Shown: positions 20,682-31,481, counted from the stretch's first letter. The stretch is 64,000 nucleotides of DNA from Pseudoalteromonas sp. FUC4 (GCF_008370255.1 NZ_SEUI01000006.1:101207-165206); one strand, 5' to 3'. Notes: a model not told the origin generated them from the sequence alone. Made by a program: numbers and translations.

Positions 20682-21102
20682 GCGTTCTCCTGCAACATTG
20701 TTGCTTAATCAAATAAATACGGCTTTTGTTAAAGCAAATGAATATTGAACATGCAGGGTAAATCAGCTTTTAGGCTGGGATGTATAGGCAAAAGGTCGTG
20801 CATGGTTGTTTTTAATACAGTTAATCTGACAATTAGCTTTACGTTAAAATTTATAAAACTACACAAAATGATTTAAAGTTATTATAAATCAATGGCTTGA
20901 TTTTTTACTTCAAAGAGTTTGATTACCGTTTATAGCGGGGAATAGTGTTAATGGTAAGTTATTATCCTTTAGTCTTAGTAGTTGTTAAATGAGTGTTTTT
21001 ATTGAAAATACGTTACGTGGTGAGGTAATCTCCCAAAAATATTACACACCAAAAGTTAAGAGCCTCTGCAATTGCAGAGGCTTATGTTTTAACCGCTAAC
21101 TT
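20682..21102. other. Intergenic region upstream of the DUF3360 gene
   Basis: This is 421 AT-rich bases with no supported gene. It presumably carries the permease promoter on the minus strand. The only structure of note is the endonuclease terminator at its left-to-right end (21059-21083) and a weak dyad around 21019-21050. Confidence 0.5.
21059..21083 (-). terminator. Terminator after the endonuclease I gene
   Basis: GCCTCTGCAATTGCAGAGGC (21062-21081) is a perfect 20-base palindrome 20 bases past the stop codon. On the minus strand it is followed by TCTTAACTTTTGG, a weak T run. Confidence 0.65.
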
Positions 21103-22728
21103 TTACCAAATCATTTCTACAAATTCAGGGTGGTCAATATACGGATTACGATTACCTTGAAATTCAAAGGCTGCTTGGTTACGGTCAAGTTCCATTTGGC
21201 TTACAGGATCGCTGTTATGCCAGTTAAGCAGCATGGCTACAACCCAGCTTTCAAACACTTGATCGCTTGAACCATTAAGTACCGCATTGCTTGAAGTTGT
21301 TTTAGTTTGCCAAGTGCCTATTACATTTTCGTAGCGTGTTGCCATGTAAAAATAAGCGCGAGCAAAGTCACCTTTAAATTCGTCAATTGGCTCAAATACA
21401 GTACCTGAGTAATTTAATGAACTTGCGGCAGAACCTAGTTTACTTCCGTTAGTTGATGTAAATGAAGCGCTTGCTACTTCACCAAATGGGAAGTTACTAC
21501 GTTTTGAGTTTACATAACCGTCGGTTGCGTAAATATGATGCACATCTGAGTTCATAGGCTCAATAGTGCCGCCAAACCAGCTTTTAGGAAATGAATGCTC
21601 ACGATTATAACAGCCGCCTTCTCCACTATAGTTACCACATTGATCACTCACCGCAGCATAATTGTAGCTATCTGAGCCGTTTGGTTTCTCGCTATACATA
21701 TCTAAAATACTGTTATCGTTTTCAAAGTATTTATCACGTGCGGATGAGTCGTAAAAATTCCAAATAGCTGAGTAACCCTGTGCATTATGATCTTTAATAA
21801 TATTATAAAGCTCAGTTTTTAGTGCATAACCCGATAACCCTTGAGCAGTAACATAGTAGCCCGTGGGTGTTGGGTTGCTCCCGCCGCCATCACCAGAGCC
21901 ACTGCCTAAAGTAAATGCCGTGCTGTCTGTACTACTAAAACTTGCACCGCTAGCAAGTGTGGTAGAGCCTTGCTTAAGCGCATAACTGCCACTACCTGTT
22001 GAACAACACATGCCGTCGCCGTAGCTGTCGTTAATAACAAGTGTGTAAATACCATCAGTTAGGCATATTTGCTCATCATACTGAGTGTTTGATGCGTAAC
22101 CACTGCCGTTAGCAACAGCGCTACCTTGATTGTTATTAACGGCCCAACTAGTTTCGCTACCGTAATTATCGGTACTAAGCGTTAAAGTAAGGCTATTGTC
22201 GGTACAGCTTGTTGATGCGCTGCCATTAGCATTTGGTAAAAAGTTATCTACGTATACGATTTCGCTGCCATCAAATCCACTTACATCGTAAAACCTAAGC
22301 CCAACACTAATTGTTTTATCACTGCTTGGTGTATAGCTATGGCTAATTGTTTGCCATTGGTTAGTTTGTGCTTGATTTGAATAGCCTTGATAGCCATCTA
22401 CATACAAGCGCGCTTTAATTTTACCTTCGGTGTGGTAAACATCAGCCGAAAAGTTATAGGTTTTACCTGCTTCTACAGCAACCTGTTGTAGTAAATCAGT
22501 GTTACTTTGTGATCCAGTTGTTACATTAACAGCGGCAGAGCTACTACCGCTTTTAACTGTACTAGTTGAGCGCGTTAAGCTGATTCCGCTATCAATAGTG
22601 CTCCAAGAGCTAGGTGTATTACCTGACCATTGTTCAAATCCGCCATTAGCTACATTGGCCATTACAGGTAATGAGCCAAGCAACAAAGCGGTACTAAGTA
22701 GTTTATTTTTATATTTCCCGTGTAACAT
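21103..22728 (-). CDS. Secreted endonuclease I family nuclease with carbohydrate-binding-like domain
   Basis: A 541-residue extracellular protein. A signal peptide (residues 1-24, ending VMA) precedes a CBM4/9-like beta-sandwich (about 25-170, NGGFEQWSG to VYVDNF). A second Cys-containing domain (about 175-275) has NDSYGDGMCCSTGSGSY, then a Gly/Ser linker and an endonuclease I domain (about 295-541). The catalytic block CYNREHSFPKSWFGG with SDVHHIYATDGYVNSKRSN is complete. It probably degrades extracellular DNA for nutrient scavenging. AGGAA lies 6 bases before the ATG. It is a single-gene unit. Confidence 0.88.
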   Translation of the reverse strand: MLHGKYKNKLLSTALLLGSLPVMANVANGGFEQWSGNTPSSWSTIDSGISLTRSTSTVKSGSSSAAVNVTTGSQSNTDLLQQVAVEAGKTYNFSADVYHTEGKIKARLYVDGYQGYSNQAQTNQWQTISHSYTPSSDKTISVGLRFYDVSGFDGSEIVYVDNFLPNANGSASTSCTDNSLTLTLSTDNYGSETSWAVNNNQGSAVANGSGYASNTQYDEQICLTDGIYTLVINDSYGDGMCCSTGSGSYALKQGSTTLASGASFSSTDSTAFTLGSGSGDGGGSNPTPTGYYVTAQGLSGYALKTELYNIIKDHNAQGYSAIWNFYDSSARDKYFENDNSILDMYSEKPNGSDSYNYAAVSDQCGNYSGEGGCYNREHSFPKSWFGGTIEPMNSDVHHIYATDGYVNSKRSNFPFGEVASASFTSTNGSKLGSAASSLNYSGTVFEPIDEFKGDFARAYFYMATRYENVIGTWQTKTTSSNAVLNGSSDQVFESWVVAMLLNWHNSDPVSQMELDRNQAAFEFQGNRNPYIDHPEFVEMIW

Positions 22729-23031
22729 GGTTGTTCCTATTTTTATTTTGAAAGTGAAATATACCCTACATCAGCTTGGTTACAAAATTGTTAATTTAAA
22801 GTGCAGTAAAAGGCAATAATATGTCTTTAATCTGTTTTTGAAGGTATTTTTATAAATTAATAACTAAATGGAATATCAAAGCAGATTCTATTCTTTTTTT
22901 ATCTATGCTGAGCCCGTTATCCTACTAACTTAGAAAACCTCAACAGATACGCTCTGGATGAGGTAAAACTCATTTTTAACAATACACTAAGTGTGTTGTG
23001 TTTAATTTTCAGGGTTATGGGGAATCGATTC
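22729..23031. other. Divergent control region of endonuclease I and cysJ
   Basis: This is 303 AT-rich bases between divergent genes, with no reading frame worth calling. Regulation of cysJIH by a CysB-type activator is expected from the family, but I cannot identify a site with confidence. Confidence 0.45.
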
Positions 23032-24846
23032 ATGTTGTTAGGTCAACTAAATGCTGCGGCAAGCCCGCTATCGCAAGATCAAGTACAAAAGCTGCAAGGT
23101 TTAGTGGCTGAACTTAATCCAATTCAACAAGCGTGGGTAAGTGGTTACTTAGCTGCAAATGCTAATTCAGCTGCATTAGGCGCTCCTACTGCTGGCGTAC
23201 CGGCTGCGGGTGATGCAGCAGCGCTAACTATTTTATATGGTTCGCAAACAGGTAACGCAAAAGGTGTAGCTACCAAAATGAAAGAGCAGGCTGAGTCGCG
23301 AGGCTTAGCAGTTAAGCTTGTTAGCATGTCAGATTACAAACCAACAGCCCTGAAAAAAGAAAAGTTTTTAACTATCGTTGTATCTACTTACGGCGAAGGT
23401 GAGCCACCAGAAGACGCAGAAACACTCTACGAATTTTTAGCCACTAAAAAAGCGCCAAAACTAGACGATGTAAAAATAGCGGTTATTGGCTTAGGTGATT
23501 CTAGCTATGAGTTTTTCTGCCAAACAGCAAAAGATTTTGAAGAACGTTTAAATAAACTCGGTGCGCAAACTATCTATCAACGTGCTGATTTAGATGTAGA
23601 TTACGAAGATGAAGCCGCTACGTGGATCGCCGGTGCAATTGATGCATTTGAACCTGATTTAAAAGCGCAGCAAGAGGCCGCTGGTGGTCAAGTTGTATCA
23701 ATGCCATTTGGCGCTCCAACCTCTGCAGCAAGCCAATATACAAAACAAAATCCATTTGAAGCAGAGCTATTAACAGTTCAAAAAATTACCGGTCGCGACT
23801 CAACTAAAGATGTACGCCACGTTGAAATTTCGCTTGAAGGTTCTGACATTACTTACACGCCAGGTGATTCATTAGGTGTGTACTTTTTAAATGACGATGT
23901 ATTAGTTGATGAAGTACTTACACTTACTCAAATAGATGCAACAAGCATTGTAAAAGTAGGTAATGAAGAGCTAAGCGTACGCGATGCACTTATTGAAAAA
24001 CTAGAGCTGACTCAGTCATACCCAGGTTTTGTAGAAAAATACGCTACAGCAACAGGTACGCCTGAATTATTAAAGCTTATAGAAGATAAAGCTGCAATGC
24101 GTGCGTATATTGAACCTCGCCAAATATTTGATGTGATTCGCCAAAACCCTGCAAAAATTGATGCGCAAACATTAGTAGATTGCCTACGTAAACTACAAGC
24201 TCGTTTGTACTCAATTGCATCTAGCCAAGCTGAGGTTGAAGACGAAGTACATTTAACACTAGGTCTAGTGCAGTTTGATGCATTTGATAGCGAGCATTTA
24301 GGTGGCTGTACTGGTTACTTAACTCGTCGTGCAGAAGAAGGTTGTAAAGTTAAAGTATTTAGCGAACACAACGACAATTTCCGCCTACCAACTAACGATG
24401 ATACACCTGTGATTATGGTTGGTCCTGGTACGGGTATTGCGCCGTTCCGTGCATTTTTACAAGAACGTGATTCGCGTGAAGCGCAAGGCAAAAACTGGTT
24501 GTTTTTTGGTAACCCACATTTCACTCAAGACTTTTTATACCAAGTAGAAATACAGGGTTATTTAAAATCGGGTTTACTTAACAAAGTAGATGTTGCATTT
24601 AGCCGCGATCAAGCAGAAAAAGTATACGTACAAGATAAGTTACGCAGTAACAGTAAAGACGTGTTTGAATGGTTAGAAGCTGGCGCTCACTTTTATATTT
24701 GTGGCGATGCAAATCGCATGGCAAAAGATGTACACAACGCCTTGGTTGATATTGTTAAAGAAAACACAGGCAAGAGCAACGAAGACGCAGAGCAATATTT
24801 AAAAGATTTACGTAGCGCAAACCGCTATCAGAAAGACGTGTATTAA
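23032..24846 (+). CDS. cysJ: Assimilatory sulfite reductase (NADPH) flavoprotein subunit
   Basis: A 604-residue diflavin reductase that passes electrons from NADPH through FAD and FMN to CysI for reduction of sulfite to sulfide. The flavodoxin domain starts ILYGSQTGNAKGVA (about 65-205); the FAD domain holds RLYSIASSQAEVEDEVHLT; the NADPH domain holds VGPGTGIAPFRAFLQER and ends RYQKDVY. The ATG at 23032 has GGGGA 8 bases upstream and gives the family N-terminus; upstream in-frame ATGs at 22993 and 23017 lack a usable site. First gene of cysJIH. Confidence 0.95.
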   Translation: MLLGQLNAAASPLSQDQVQKLQGLVAELNPIQQAWVSGYLAANANSAALGAPTAGVPAAGDAAALTILYGSQTGNAKGVATKMKEQAESRGLAVKLVSMSDYKPTALKKEKFLTIVVSTYGEGEPPEDAETLYEFLATKKAPKLDDVKIAVIGLGDSSYEFFCQTAKDFEERLNKLGAQTIYQRADLDVDYEDEAATWIAGAIDAFEPDLKAQQEAAGGQVVSMPFGAPTSAASQYTKQNPFEAELLTVQKITGRDSTKDVRHVEISLEGSDITYTPGDSLGVYFLNDDVLVDEVLTLTQIDATSIVKVGNEELSVRDALIEKLELTQSYPGFVEKYATATGTPELLKLIEDKAAMRAYIEPRQIFDVIRQNPAKIDAQTLVDCLRKLQARLYSIASSQAEVEDEVHLTLGLVQFDAFDSEHLGGCTGYLTRRAEEGCKVKVFSEHNDNFRLPTNDDTPVIMVGPGTGIAPFRAFLQERDSREAQGKNWLFFGNPHFTQDFLYQVEIQGYLKSGLLNKVDVAFSRDQAEKVYVQDKLRSNSKDVFEWLEAGAHFYICGDANRMAKDVHNALVDIVKENTGKSNEDAEQYLKDLRSANRYQKDVY

Positions 24847-24906
24847 TCACGTTTCTTATTTTATTAACAGCTAGCAGCCGTCACTGTAACAAATTTAGGA
24901 TTTAAA

Positions 24907-26604
24907 ATGAGCGAACAAGATAAAAACGTAAAACTTTCTGATAATGAACGTTTGAAAAGAGAAAGCAACTTTTTACGTGGCACCATAGAGCAAGATTTAA
25001 AAGATGAAATTACCGGTGGTTTTACTGCCGATAACTTTCAGTTAATACGTTTTCACGGTATGTACCAACAAGATGACCGCGATATACGTGGTGAGCGCGC
25101 TAAGCAAAAGCTAGAGCCGCTACATAATGTAATGTTACGTGCACGTATGCCTGGCGGTATTATTAAGCCAGAGCAGTGGTTAGCAATCGACAAGTTTGCA
25201 GATGACAAAACAAGCTACGGCAGCATTCGTTTAACTACGCGTCAAACATTTCAGTTTCATGGTGTATTAAAGCCTAATATTAAAGGTATGCACCAAATGC
25301 TTGATAGCGTAGGTATAGACTCTATTGCTACAGCGGGTGACGTTAACCGTAACGTGCTTTGTACTACTAACCCCGTTGAGTCTGAGTTACACCAAGAAGC
25401 TTACGACTGGGCTGCAAAAATTTCTGAACATTTATTACCAAAAACGAAAGCGTATGCTGAAATTTGGCTAAATGGTGAAAAGGCAGAAACCACAGAAGAG
25501 CCAATTTTAGGATCTAACTACTTACCGCGTAAATTTAAAACAACGGTAACCATTCCGCCTAATAACGAAGTTGATGTGCATGCGAATGACTTAAACTTTG
25601 TGGCAATTGCTGATAACGGCAAGCTTGTTGGTTTTAACGTATTAGTGGGCGGTGGCCTTGCCATGACGCACGGCGATACAGCAACTTATCCGCGTAAAGC
25701 AGATGACTTTGGCTTTATTACGCTAGAAGATACCTTAAAAATTGCAGAGCATGTTGTATCTGTGCAGCGCGATTGGGGTAATCGTTCAAACCGTAAAAAT
25801 GCGAAAACTAAATACACATTAGATCGTGTTGGCGTTGATGTATTTAAAGCTGAAGTAGAAAAACGCTCAGGCGTTACATTTGCACCAAGCCGTCCATTTG
25901 AGTTTACTCATCGTGGCGACCGTATTGGTTGGGTTGAAGGCATTGATGGTAAGCACCACTTAACGCTATTTATTCAAAGTGGTCGTATTTTAGATTACCC
26001 AGGCAAGCCGCTTAAAACTGGTTGTCGTAAAATAGCAGAGGTTCACCAAGGTGACATGCGTATGACGGCAAACCAAAACTTAATTATTGCTGGCGTACCT
26101 GCAGATCAAAAAGCGGTAATTGAAGAAATTGCTCGTAGCCATGGCTTAATTGATGACACTGATTCGCAGCAGCGTAAAAACTCTATGGCATGTGTTTCAC
26201 TGCCAACGTGCCCACTTGCAATGGCCGAAGCAGAGCGTTACTTACCACGCCTAGTAGAAAAAACTGAAGCGTTACTTGCTAAGCACGGTATACCAGATGA
26301 CAGCATTATTATGCGCGTTGTAGGTTGCCCTAACGGTTGTGGCCGCGCAATGCTTGCAGAAGCTGGTTTAGTGGGTAAAGGCCCTGGTAAGTACAACGTT
26401 TACCTAGGTGGTAATTTAGAGGGTACACGTATTCCTAAATTGTACCTTGAGAACGTAGGCGAAGACGTTTACCTAGAGGCATTCGATAAGCTCATTGGGC
26501 AATGGGCAAAAGAGCGTAACGATGGTGAGTGTTTTGGTGACTTTGTTATACGCAAAGGCATAGTTACTGAAGTAAAAGTATCAGTAACCGATTTTCACGC
26601 TTAA
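24907..26604 (+). CDS. cysI: Sulfite reductase hemoprotein beta subunit
   Basis: A 565-residue sirohaem and 4Fe-4S protein that reduces sulfite to sulfide in six one-electron-pair steps with CysJ. The cluster and sirohaem cysteines are seen in [16 protein letters not shown] and [28 protein letters not shown] and the repeated ferredoxin-like halves are intact. TTTAGGA precedes the ATG. It lies 60 bases after cysJ; a hairpin separates it from cysH. Confidence 0.95.
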   Translation: MSEQDKNVKLSDNERLKRESNFLRGTIEQDLKDEITGGFTADNFQLIRFHGMYQQDDRDIRGERAKQKLEPLHNVMLRARMPGGIIKPEQWLAIDKFADDKTSYGSIRLTTRQTFQFHGVLKPNIKGMHQMLDSVGIDSIATAGDVNRNVLCTTNPVESELHQEAYDWAAKISEHLLPKTKAYAEIWLNGEKAETTEEPILGSNYLPRKFKTTVTIPPNNEVDVHANDLNFVAIADNGKLVGFNVLVGGGLAMTHGDTATYPRKADDFGFITLEDTLKIAEHVVSVQRDWGNRSNRKNAKTKYTLDRVGVDVFKAEVEKRSGVTFAPSRPFEFTHRGDRIGWVEGIDGKHHLTLFIQSGRILDYPGKPLKTGCRKIAEVHQGDMRMTANQNLIIAGVPADQKAVIEEIARSHGLIDDTDSQQRKNSMACVSLPTCPLAMAEAERYLPRLVEKTEALLAKHGIPDDSIIMRVVGCPNGCGRAMLAEAGLVGKGPGKYNVYLGGNLEGTRIPKLYLENVGEDVYLEAFDKLIGQWAKERNDGECFGDFVIRKGIVTEVKVSVTDFHA

Positions 26605-26610
26605 TTAAAT

Positions 26611-26630
26611 ACCAGCGCTTTGGCGCTGGT
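26611..26630 (+). promoter_or_regulatory. Intercistronic hairpin between cysI and cysH
   Basis: ACCAGCGC, loop TTTG, GCGCTGGT is a perfect 8-bp stem without a T run, immediately before the cysH ribosome binding region. It could affect mRNA stability or cysH translation. Confidence 0.5.
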
Positions 26631-26647
26631 GAGGTTTGGAATTTACC

Positions 26648-27388
26648 ATGAGTGAATTTAAAAACATTTTACAGCTAGATAAACAAAGCCAGGCGGCTAT
26701 GTTAGCTGATGCTAATGGTTTGCTAGCGAATATGAGCGCTGAGGAGCGTGTTGCATGGGCGCTTGATAACTTGCCTAATACGGCTTTTTTATCATCTAGC
26801 TTTGGTATTCAAGCGGCAGTAATGCTGCATTTAATGACCTCACAACGCCCAGATATACCAGTAGTTTTAACCGATACAGGCTATTTATTTCCTGAAACGT
26901 ATCAGTTTATTGAACAAATGAGCGAGCGTTTATCACTAAACTTAAAAGTGTATAGATCGCAGTTAAGCCCAGCTTGGCAAGAAGCTAAGTTTGGTAAGTT
27001 GTGGGAGCAAGGCGAGGACGGCATTAAGCAATATAACCAGCTTAATAAAGTTGAACCGATGACCCGCGCACTTAAAGAGATAGAAGCGGGCACGTGGTTT
27101 AGTGGTTTGCGTCGCGATCAATCATCTACACGTGCTGATAAACAGTTTGTAGAAATAAGCCGTGGTACCGTAAAAGTGTACCCGATTATTGAATGGTCTA
27201 ACCGCGATGTGTATCAATACCTGACTAAGCACCATTTACCTTACCACCCATTATGGGAGCAAGGTTATGTGTCGATGGGTGACGTACATACAACACGTAA
27301 GTTAGAACCAGGAATGACAGAGGAAGAAACTCGCTTTTTTGGTTTAAACCGAGAATGTGGACTGCACATGGATGGTGACGGTATTTAA
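26648..27388 (+). CDS. cysH: Phosphoadenylyl-sulfate reductase
   Basis: A 246-residue thioredoxin-dependent PAPS reductase that makes sulfite for CysJI. The PP-loop [22 protein letters not shown] and the catalytic cysteine in [13 protein letters not shown] near the C-terminus are present. There are no extra cysteine pairs, so it is the cluster-free PAPS type. The ATG at 26648 is preferred to a TTG at 26636. Last gene of cysJIH, followed by a terminator. Confidence 0.95.
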   Translation: MSEFKNILQLDKQSQAAMLADANGLLANMSAEERVAWALDNLPNTAFLSSSFGIQAAVMLHLMTSQRPDIPVVLTDTGYLFPETYQFIEQMSERLSLNLKVYRSQLSPAWQEAKFGKLWEQGEDGIKQYNQLNKVEPMTRALKEIEAGTWFSGLRRDQSSTRADKQFVEISRGTVKVYPIIEWSNRDVYQYLTKHHLPYHPLWEQGYVSMGDVHTTRKLEPGMTEEETRFFGLNRECGLHMDGDGI

Positions 27389-27421
27389 CGTCACTACGGT
27401 GTAGTTAAATCGCAAATAAAG

Positions 27422-27446
27422 ACGCAGCTTCGGCTGCGTTTTTATT
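27422..27446 (+). terminator. Terminator after cysH
   Basis: ACGCAGC, TTCG tetraloop, GCTGCGT and a T-rich tail form a compact, stable rho-independent terminator. Confidence 0.9.
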
Positions 27447-27533
27447 TTCTTTTATTAGAGTACAAAAAATTGCCTAATTAAGTGTTTTTTATTAGACTCA
27501 AGGCATTAAAGGATTAATTAAAGCAGGAACGCT

Positions 27534-28082
27534 ATGAAATATTTTACCTACTTAGCTATATCAATCATGGCTATTGCAGTCATCTCTTTGTTTTATTTAA
27601 AAAAGCCCGATGGTCAAACATGGCTTTCTGCATCATCAATTAGCAGTGAATCTCAGCAAATTAAAGAAAAAATGGTCGCGCTATCTAGCAATACTTTGGA
27701 CCAAGCAGTGCAGGGCGTTAAGCAAGCTGGCGATAAAATTGCGAGCAGTATTTCTGATGAACCAATGCCTGAAAGCACTACCTCAAGCAGCAAAATTTTT
27801 AAGTGGCAAGACGAAACAGGACAATGGCACTTTTCTGATACACCTAACCCGCATGCAAAAAGTATTGAAGTAAAACTCGATCCTAAAGATATTACTGTTA
27901 TTGCTGCAGAAGACACGTCTATTTTAAATACCTCTTCAACTCCAAATACAATGTCGGCAGCACCTGCGGAGATCAGTATTTTGAACCCAGATTCGGTTAA
28001 AAAGCTATTTAATGACGCCGAAAATGTAAAAGACAAACTAGAAAAACGTAATAAAGAAATTAATAATTTAAGTGCACTTTAA
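27534..28082 (+). CDS. DUF4124 domain protein, membrane-anchored
   Basis: A 182-residue protein with an N-terminal hydrophobic anchor (residues 4-23) and a periplasmic DUF4124 domain at about 85-120 (IFKWQDETGQWHFSDTPNP). That domain is a short beta-unit common in envelope proteins of gammaproteobacteria and of unknown role. The remainder is low complexity, rich in Ser, Thr and Ala. GCAGGAA precedes the ATG. Its stop codon directly abuts the stop codon of the convergent gene. Confidence 0.8.
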   Translation: MKYFTYLAISIMAIAVISLFYLKKPDGQTWLSASSISSESQQIKEKMVALSSNTLDQAVQGVKQAGDKIASSISDEPMPESTTSSSKIFKWQDETGQWHFSDTPNPHAKSIEVKLDPKDITVIAAEDTSILNTSSTPNTMSAAPAEISILNPDSVKKLFNDAENVKDKLEKRNKEINNLSAL

Positions 28083-28337
28083 TTATTTAGAGTGAATGCT
28101 TTTATGGTTTTTTGAATAACGTTTTTCGGCTTCCATTAACAGTATGGTTAAATATATTTTAGTGGGAAGCGACAGCAGCACGCCTACAGCAATACATGCT
28201 GCCGCTGTAATTATTCCTTTAATACCATGATTAACAGTGAAATAGCTCGACACAATTAAAGAGTGGCCAGTCACAATAAGGCATAATCCAAGCACTATTG
28301 ATGTTTTAAGCAGCCTAATTATCATTGTTTGCGACAT
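28083..28337 (-). CDS. Small inner-membrane protein of unknown function
   Basis: An 84-residue protein with two predicted membrane helices (about 11-32 and 38-58) and a basic C-terminal tail ending KNHKSIHSK. I do not recognise a family. GTGAGG lies upstream of the ATG. It is convergent with the DUF4124 gene with zero spacing, and a palindromic repeat element begins 25 bases upstream of its start. Confidence 0.6.
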   Translation of the reverse strand: MSQTMIIRLLKTSIVLGLCLIVTGHSLIVSSYFTVNHGIKGIITAAACIAVGVLLSLPTKIYLTILLMEAEKRYSKNHKSIHSK

Positions 28338-28361
28338 AGTTACCTCACTAAGAGTAGCCCT

Positions 28362-28627
28362 AGGGCCTGTTTATCTTTCGAGGTTAAATTTGCAGCAGTG
28401 TGTTTGGTATTTAGGCAAGGCAGAGCCTATGTAGTGTGGTTATTCCCCATGAATAGGCGATAACGTGGAATAAATGCCAAACATGCGCTGCCCGAAGGGT
28501 TCTGCCTAGGGGCTATTTATTCTTTGATGCTCGGTTTTTACTTAGCCCACTAGGTTACAAACCTCACGCCGCGATTAAATAGCCCCTAGGTTGAACAAAT
28601 TTTAATCCTGAAAGGTCAACAGGCCCT
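28362..28627. repeat. MITE-like palindromic element
   Basis: A 266-base non-coding element with imperfect terminal inverted repeats of about 31 bases. The left end begins AGGGCCTGTTTATCTTTCG and the reverse complement of the right end begins AGGGCCTGTTGACCTTTCA; both continue to TTAAATTTG-like text. Inside, a perfect 14-bp inverted repeat CTAGGGGCTATTTA (28506-28519) / TAAATAGCCCCTAG (28576-28589) forms a nested stem. No transposase or clear target duplication is visible. I remember similar elements in many copies in Pseudoalteromonas genomes. Confidence 0.75.
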
Positions 28628-28683
28628 AGTGTAGGCAGGCTTTAAATATTCGACATTGATTTGAAACAACAAACAGGCCACAT

Positions 28684-28714
28684 AAAAAAGCCCAGCTTAG
28701 TAGCTGGGCTTTTA
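28684..28714 (-). terminator. Terminator after acnA
   Basis: AAAAGCCCAGCT / AGCTGGGCTTTT flanks a four-base loop. On the minus strand it ends in TTTTTTATG, 23 bases past the acnA stop. Confidence 0.88.
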
Positions 28715-28736
28715 AATGCACTAATTACAGCGCGTA

Positions 28737-31481
28737 TTAATCAAGCATATTACGTAGTACATATTGTAAAATACCGCCGTGTTTGTAGTAATCCCACTCT
28801 TTAGGGGTATCAATACGTACATCAGCACTCAAGGTTACTTTTTTACCTTCGGCATTGGTTGCAATAACGGTTACTTCATCGGTTTTATCGTACAGGCCAT
28901 CAATATCAAATTGTTCTTGCCCTGTTAACCCGTGTGACTCGTAGCTTTCACCTTCTTTAAATTGCAGAGGTAATACACCCATACCAATTAAGTTAGAACG
29001 GTGAATACGCTCATAGCTTTGTGCTACAACGGCTTTTACACCAAGTAATAATGAGCCTTTAGCCGCCCAGTCACGAGATGAACCTGTACCGTACTCTTTA
29101 CCCGCTAAAATAATGAGTGGAGTATTATTTTTTTGATACTCCATAGCAGCATCGTAAATGCTTGCTAAATCGTTTCCTGGTTGCGTACGTGTTACGCCGC
29201 CTTCAGTACCAGGGGCAAGTAAGTTTTTAAGACGCACATTAGCAAACGTGCCACGCATCATTACTTCGTGATTACCACGGCGTGAACCGTACGAGTTAAA
29301 TTGCGCTTTATCTACGCCGTTTTCTTGCAAGTATAAACCTGCTGGCGCTTCTGCTTTAATGGCCCCCGCAGGAGAAATATGGTCAGTGGTTACTGAGTCC
29401 CCAAGTTTAGCTAAACAACGTGCGCCTTCAATTGTAGGGATGCCCGGTGGTTCTACTTTCATACCATCAAAAAATGGTGCTTTTTTAATGTAGGTAGATG
29501 CGTCATCCCAATCGTAAAGTTTGCCATCTGGTATTTTAATTTGCTGCCAGCGGCTATCGCCTTCGTAAACGTTAGCGTAGCTTTTTTCAAACATTTCTTT
29601 CGTTACGGTTTCTTTAACTAAGTCACTTACTTCTTTAACGCTTGGCCAAATGTTTTTAAGGTAAATATCGTTACCGTTAGCATCTTGCGCAAGGGGTTCG
29701 TTGTATACGTCAATATCGGTTCTGCCTGCAATGGCATAGGCTACAACAAGTGGAGGGGATGCTAAAAAGTTCATTTTAACATCTTGGTGAATACGCCCTT
29801 CAAAGTTACGGTTACCCGATAAAATAGAGCTCACTACTAATTTATGCTTTTGAATCGCATCTGATATCTCAGTCGCTAGTGGCCCTGAGTTACCAATACA
29901 GGTAGTACAGCCGTAGCCAACTAAGTTAAAACCTAAGCTTTCTAAGTCATCCATTAGGCCTGCTTTTTCCAGGTAGTCGGTAACTACTTTTGAGCCTGGA
30001 GCAAGTGATGTTTTAACCCAAGGTTTTACATTAATGCCTAACTGTTTCGCTTTTTTAGCAACCAAACCTGCGGCTAAAATTACACTCGGGTTCGAGGTGT
30101 TGGTACAGCTGGTAATCGCGGCAATAACACAAGCGCCATCGTTTAGCTCAAACTCTTGGCCTTTAAATTTAACCTTAGCGGCACCCATAAACTGCGCTTC
30201 GTTAACTGGTTCGTCTGGATTTGTTGCTGGGCCTTCACTTTCAATACGAGCTTGTTCTTCATCGCTTTTATCGCGACGAGCCATACGCTCATCCTGAAAG
30301 CCTTTTAAATGATCGCCAATAACTTTGCCAGCTTCGTTTAGGGCAATTCTATCTTGTGGACGTTTAGGGCCTGCAAGGCTCGGTACAACATCATCTAATT
30401 TAAGTTCAAGTGTATCGGTGTAGCTAGCTTCGTCACCATCGTTACGCCATAAGCCTTGATGCTTAGCATAATCTTCAATTACTTTTAGCTGCTTTTCGTC
30501 GCGGTTTGTTAAGCGAAGGTAGTTAATGGTTTCATCATCAATTGGGAAAATACCACATGTAGCACCGTACTCTGGTGCCATATTCGCTATGGTAGCTCTG
30601 TCTGCAAGTGGTAGGTCGGCAAGGCCGTCACCATAAAATTCTACAAATTTACCCACTACGCCATGATTACGCAGTATTTCGGTTACTGTTAACACTAAAT
30701 CGGTTGCGGTAGTACCTTCAGGTAAACGTCCACTTAGCTTCATACCCACTACTTGTGGAATGAGTAAGCTAATTGGCTGACCAAGCATGGCTGCTTCAGC
30801 TTCAATGCCGCCTACCCCCCAACCAAGCACACCTAAGCCATTAATCATGGTGGTGTGAGAGTCAGTCCCTACAAGCGTATCTGGGTAAGCGAATTTTTTG
30901 CCGTCGCGCTCTTCATTAAAAACAACGCGCGCTAAGTATTCTAGGTTTACTTGGTGAACAATACCGGTTGCTGGTGGCACTACTTTTAAATTATCAAAAG
31001 CGGTTTGTCCCCAACGTAAAAACTCGTAACGTTCTTTATTTCGGTCGTATTCAAGTTTTGCATTTAAATCAAATGCACCATCGTCTCCGTAGCCATCTAC
31101 TTGCACCGAATGGTCAATAACAAGTTCAGCAGGCGATAACGGGTTTATTTTTGCAGGATCCCCACCTAGCTTTTCCATTGCGTCACGCATCGCGGCTAAA
31201 TCTACAATAGCGGGTACGCCGGTAAAATCTTGCATAACTACACGGGCGGGGGTAAAGGCAACTTCAGATGCAGGCTTTGCTTGAGGATCCCAATTAAGGA
31301 GGGCTTGAATGTCTTGTTCTTTAATATTTGCGCCGTCTTCGTTACGAAGAAGGTTTTCAAGTAATACTTTTAAGGAGAAGGGCAATCGTTTCGCTTTGTC
31401 GCCAAGTCCTTTTAGAGAATGAATATGATATTGCTCACCATTTATTGTGAGCTGATGTTGGGTATCGAAACTATTATTCAT
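28737..31481 (-). CDS. acnA: Aconitate hydratase A
   Basis: A 914-residue 4Fe-4S enzyme that isomerises citrate and isocitrate. The IRP/AcnA type is recognised by the order of domains and by [32 protein letters not shown]; the cluster cysteines are in [12 protein letters not shown] and [13 protein letters not shown]. The swivel domain with [13 protein letters not shown] is at the C-terminus. AAAGGGG precedes the ATG. In E. coli AcnA is the stress-stable aconitase and AcnB the housekeeping one; acnB is also in this window at 56844. Monocistronic. Confidence 0.95.
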   Translation of the reverse strand: MNNSFDTQHQLTINGEQYHIHSLKGLGDKAKRLPFSLKVLLENLLRNEDGANIKEQDIQALLNWDPQAKPASEVAFTPARVVMQDFTGVPAIVDLAAMRDAMEKLGGDPAKINPLSPAELVIDHSVQVDGYGDDGAFDLNAKLEYDRNKERYEFLRWGQTAFDNLKVVPPATGIVHQVNLEYLARVVFNEERDGKKFAYPDTLVGTDSHTTMINGLGVLGWGVGGIEAEAAMLGQPISLLIPQVVGMKLSGRLPEGTTATDLVLTVTEILRNHGVVGKFVEFYGDGLADLPLADRATIANMAPEYGATCGIFPIDDETINYLRLTNRDEKQLKVIEDYAKHQGLWRNDGDEASYTDTLELKLDDVVPSLAGPKRPQDRIALNEAGKVIGDHLKGFQDERMARRDKSDEEQARIESEGPATNPDEPVNEAQFMGAAKVKFKGQEFELNDGACVIAAITSCTNTSNPSVILAAGLVAKKAKQLGINVKPWVKTSLAPGSKVVTDYLEKAGLMDDLESLGFNLVGYGCTTCIGNSGPLATEISDAIQKHKLVVSSILSGNRNFEGRIHQDVKMNFLASPPLVVAYAIAGRTDIDVYNEPLAQDANGNDIYLKNIWPSVKEVSDLVKETVTKEMFEKSYANVYEGDSRWQQIKIPDGKLYDWDDASTYIKKAPFFDGMKVEPPGIPTIEGARCLAKLGDSVTTDHISPAGAIKAEAPAGLYLQENGVDKAQFNSYGSRRGNHEVMMRGTFANVRLKNLLAPGTEGGVTRTQPGNDLASIYDAAMEYQKNNTPLIILAGKEYGTGSSRDWAAKGSLLLGVKAVVAQSYERIHRSNLIGMGVLPLQFKEGESYESHGLTGQEQFDIDGLYDKTDEVTVIATNAEGKKVTLSADVRIDTPKEWDYYKHGGILQYVLRNMLD

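Noticed and set aside
28362-28627. Insertion sequence remnant or riboswitch
   Set aside because: No transposase fragment in any frame and no match to a known aptamer; the nested inverted repeats fit a MITE-like element better.
30034-30297. 87-residue plus-strand frame inside acnA
   Set aside because: It is a shadow of acnA, with no ribosome binding site and no recognisable protein features.
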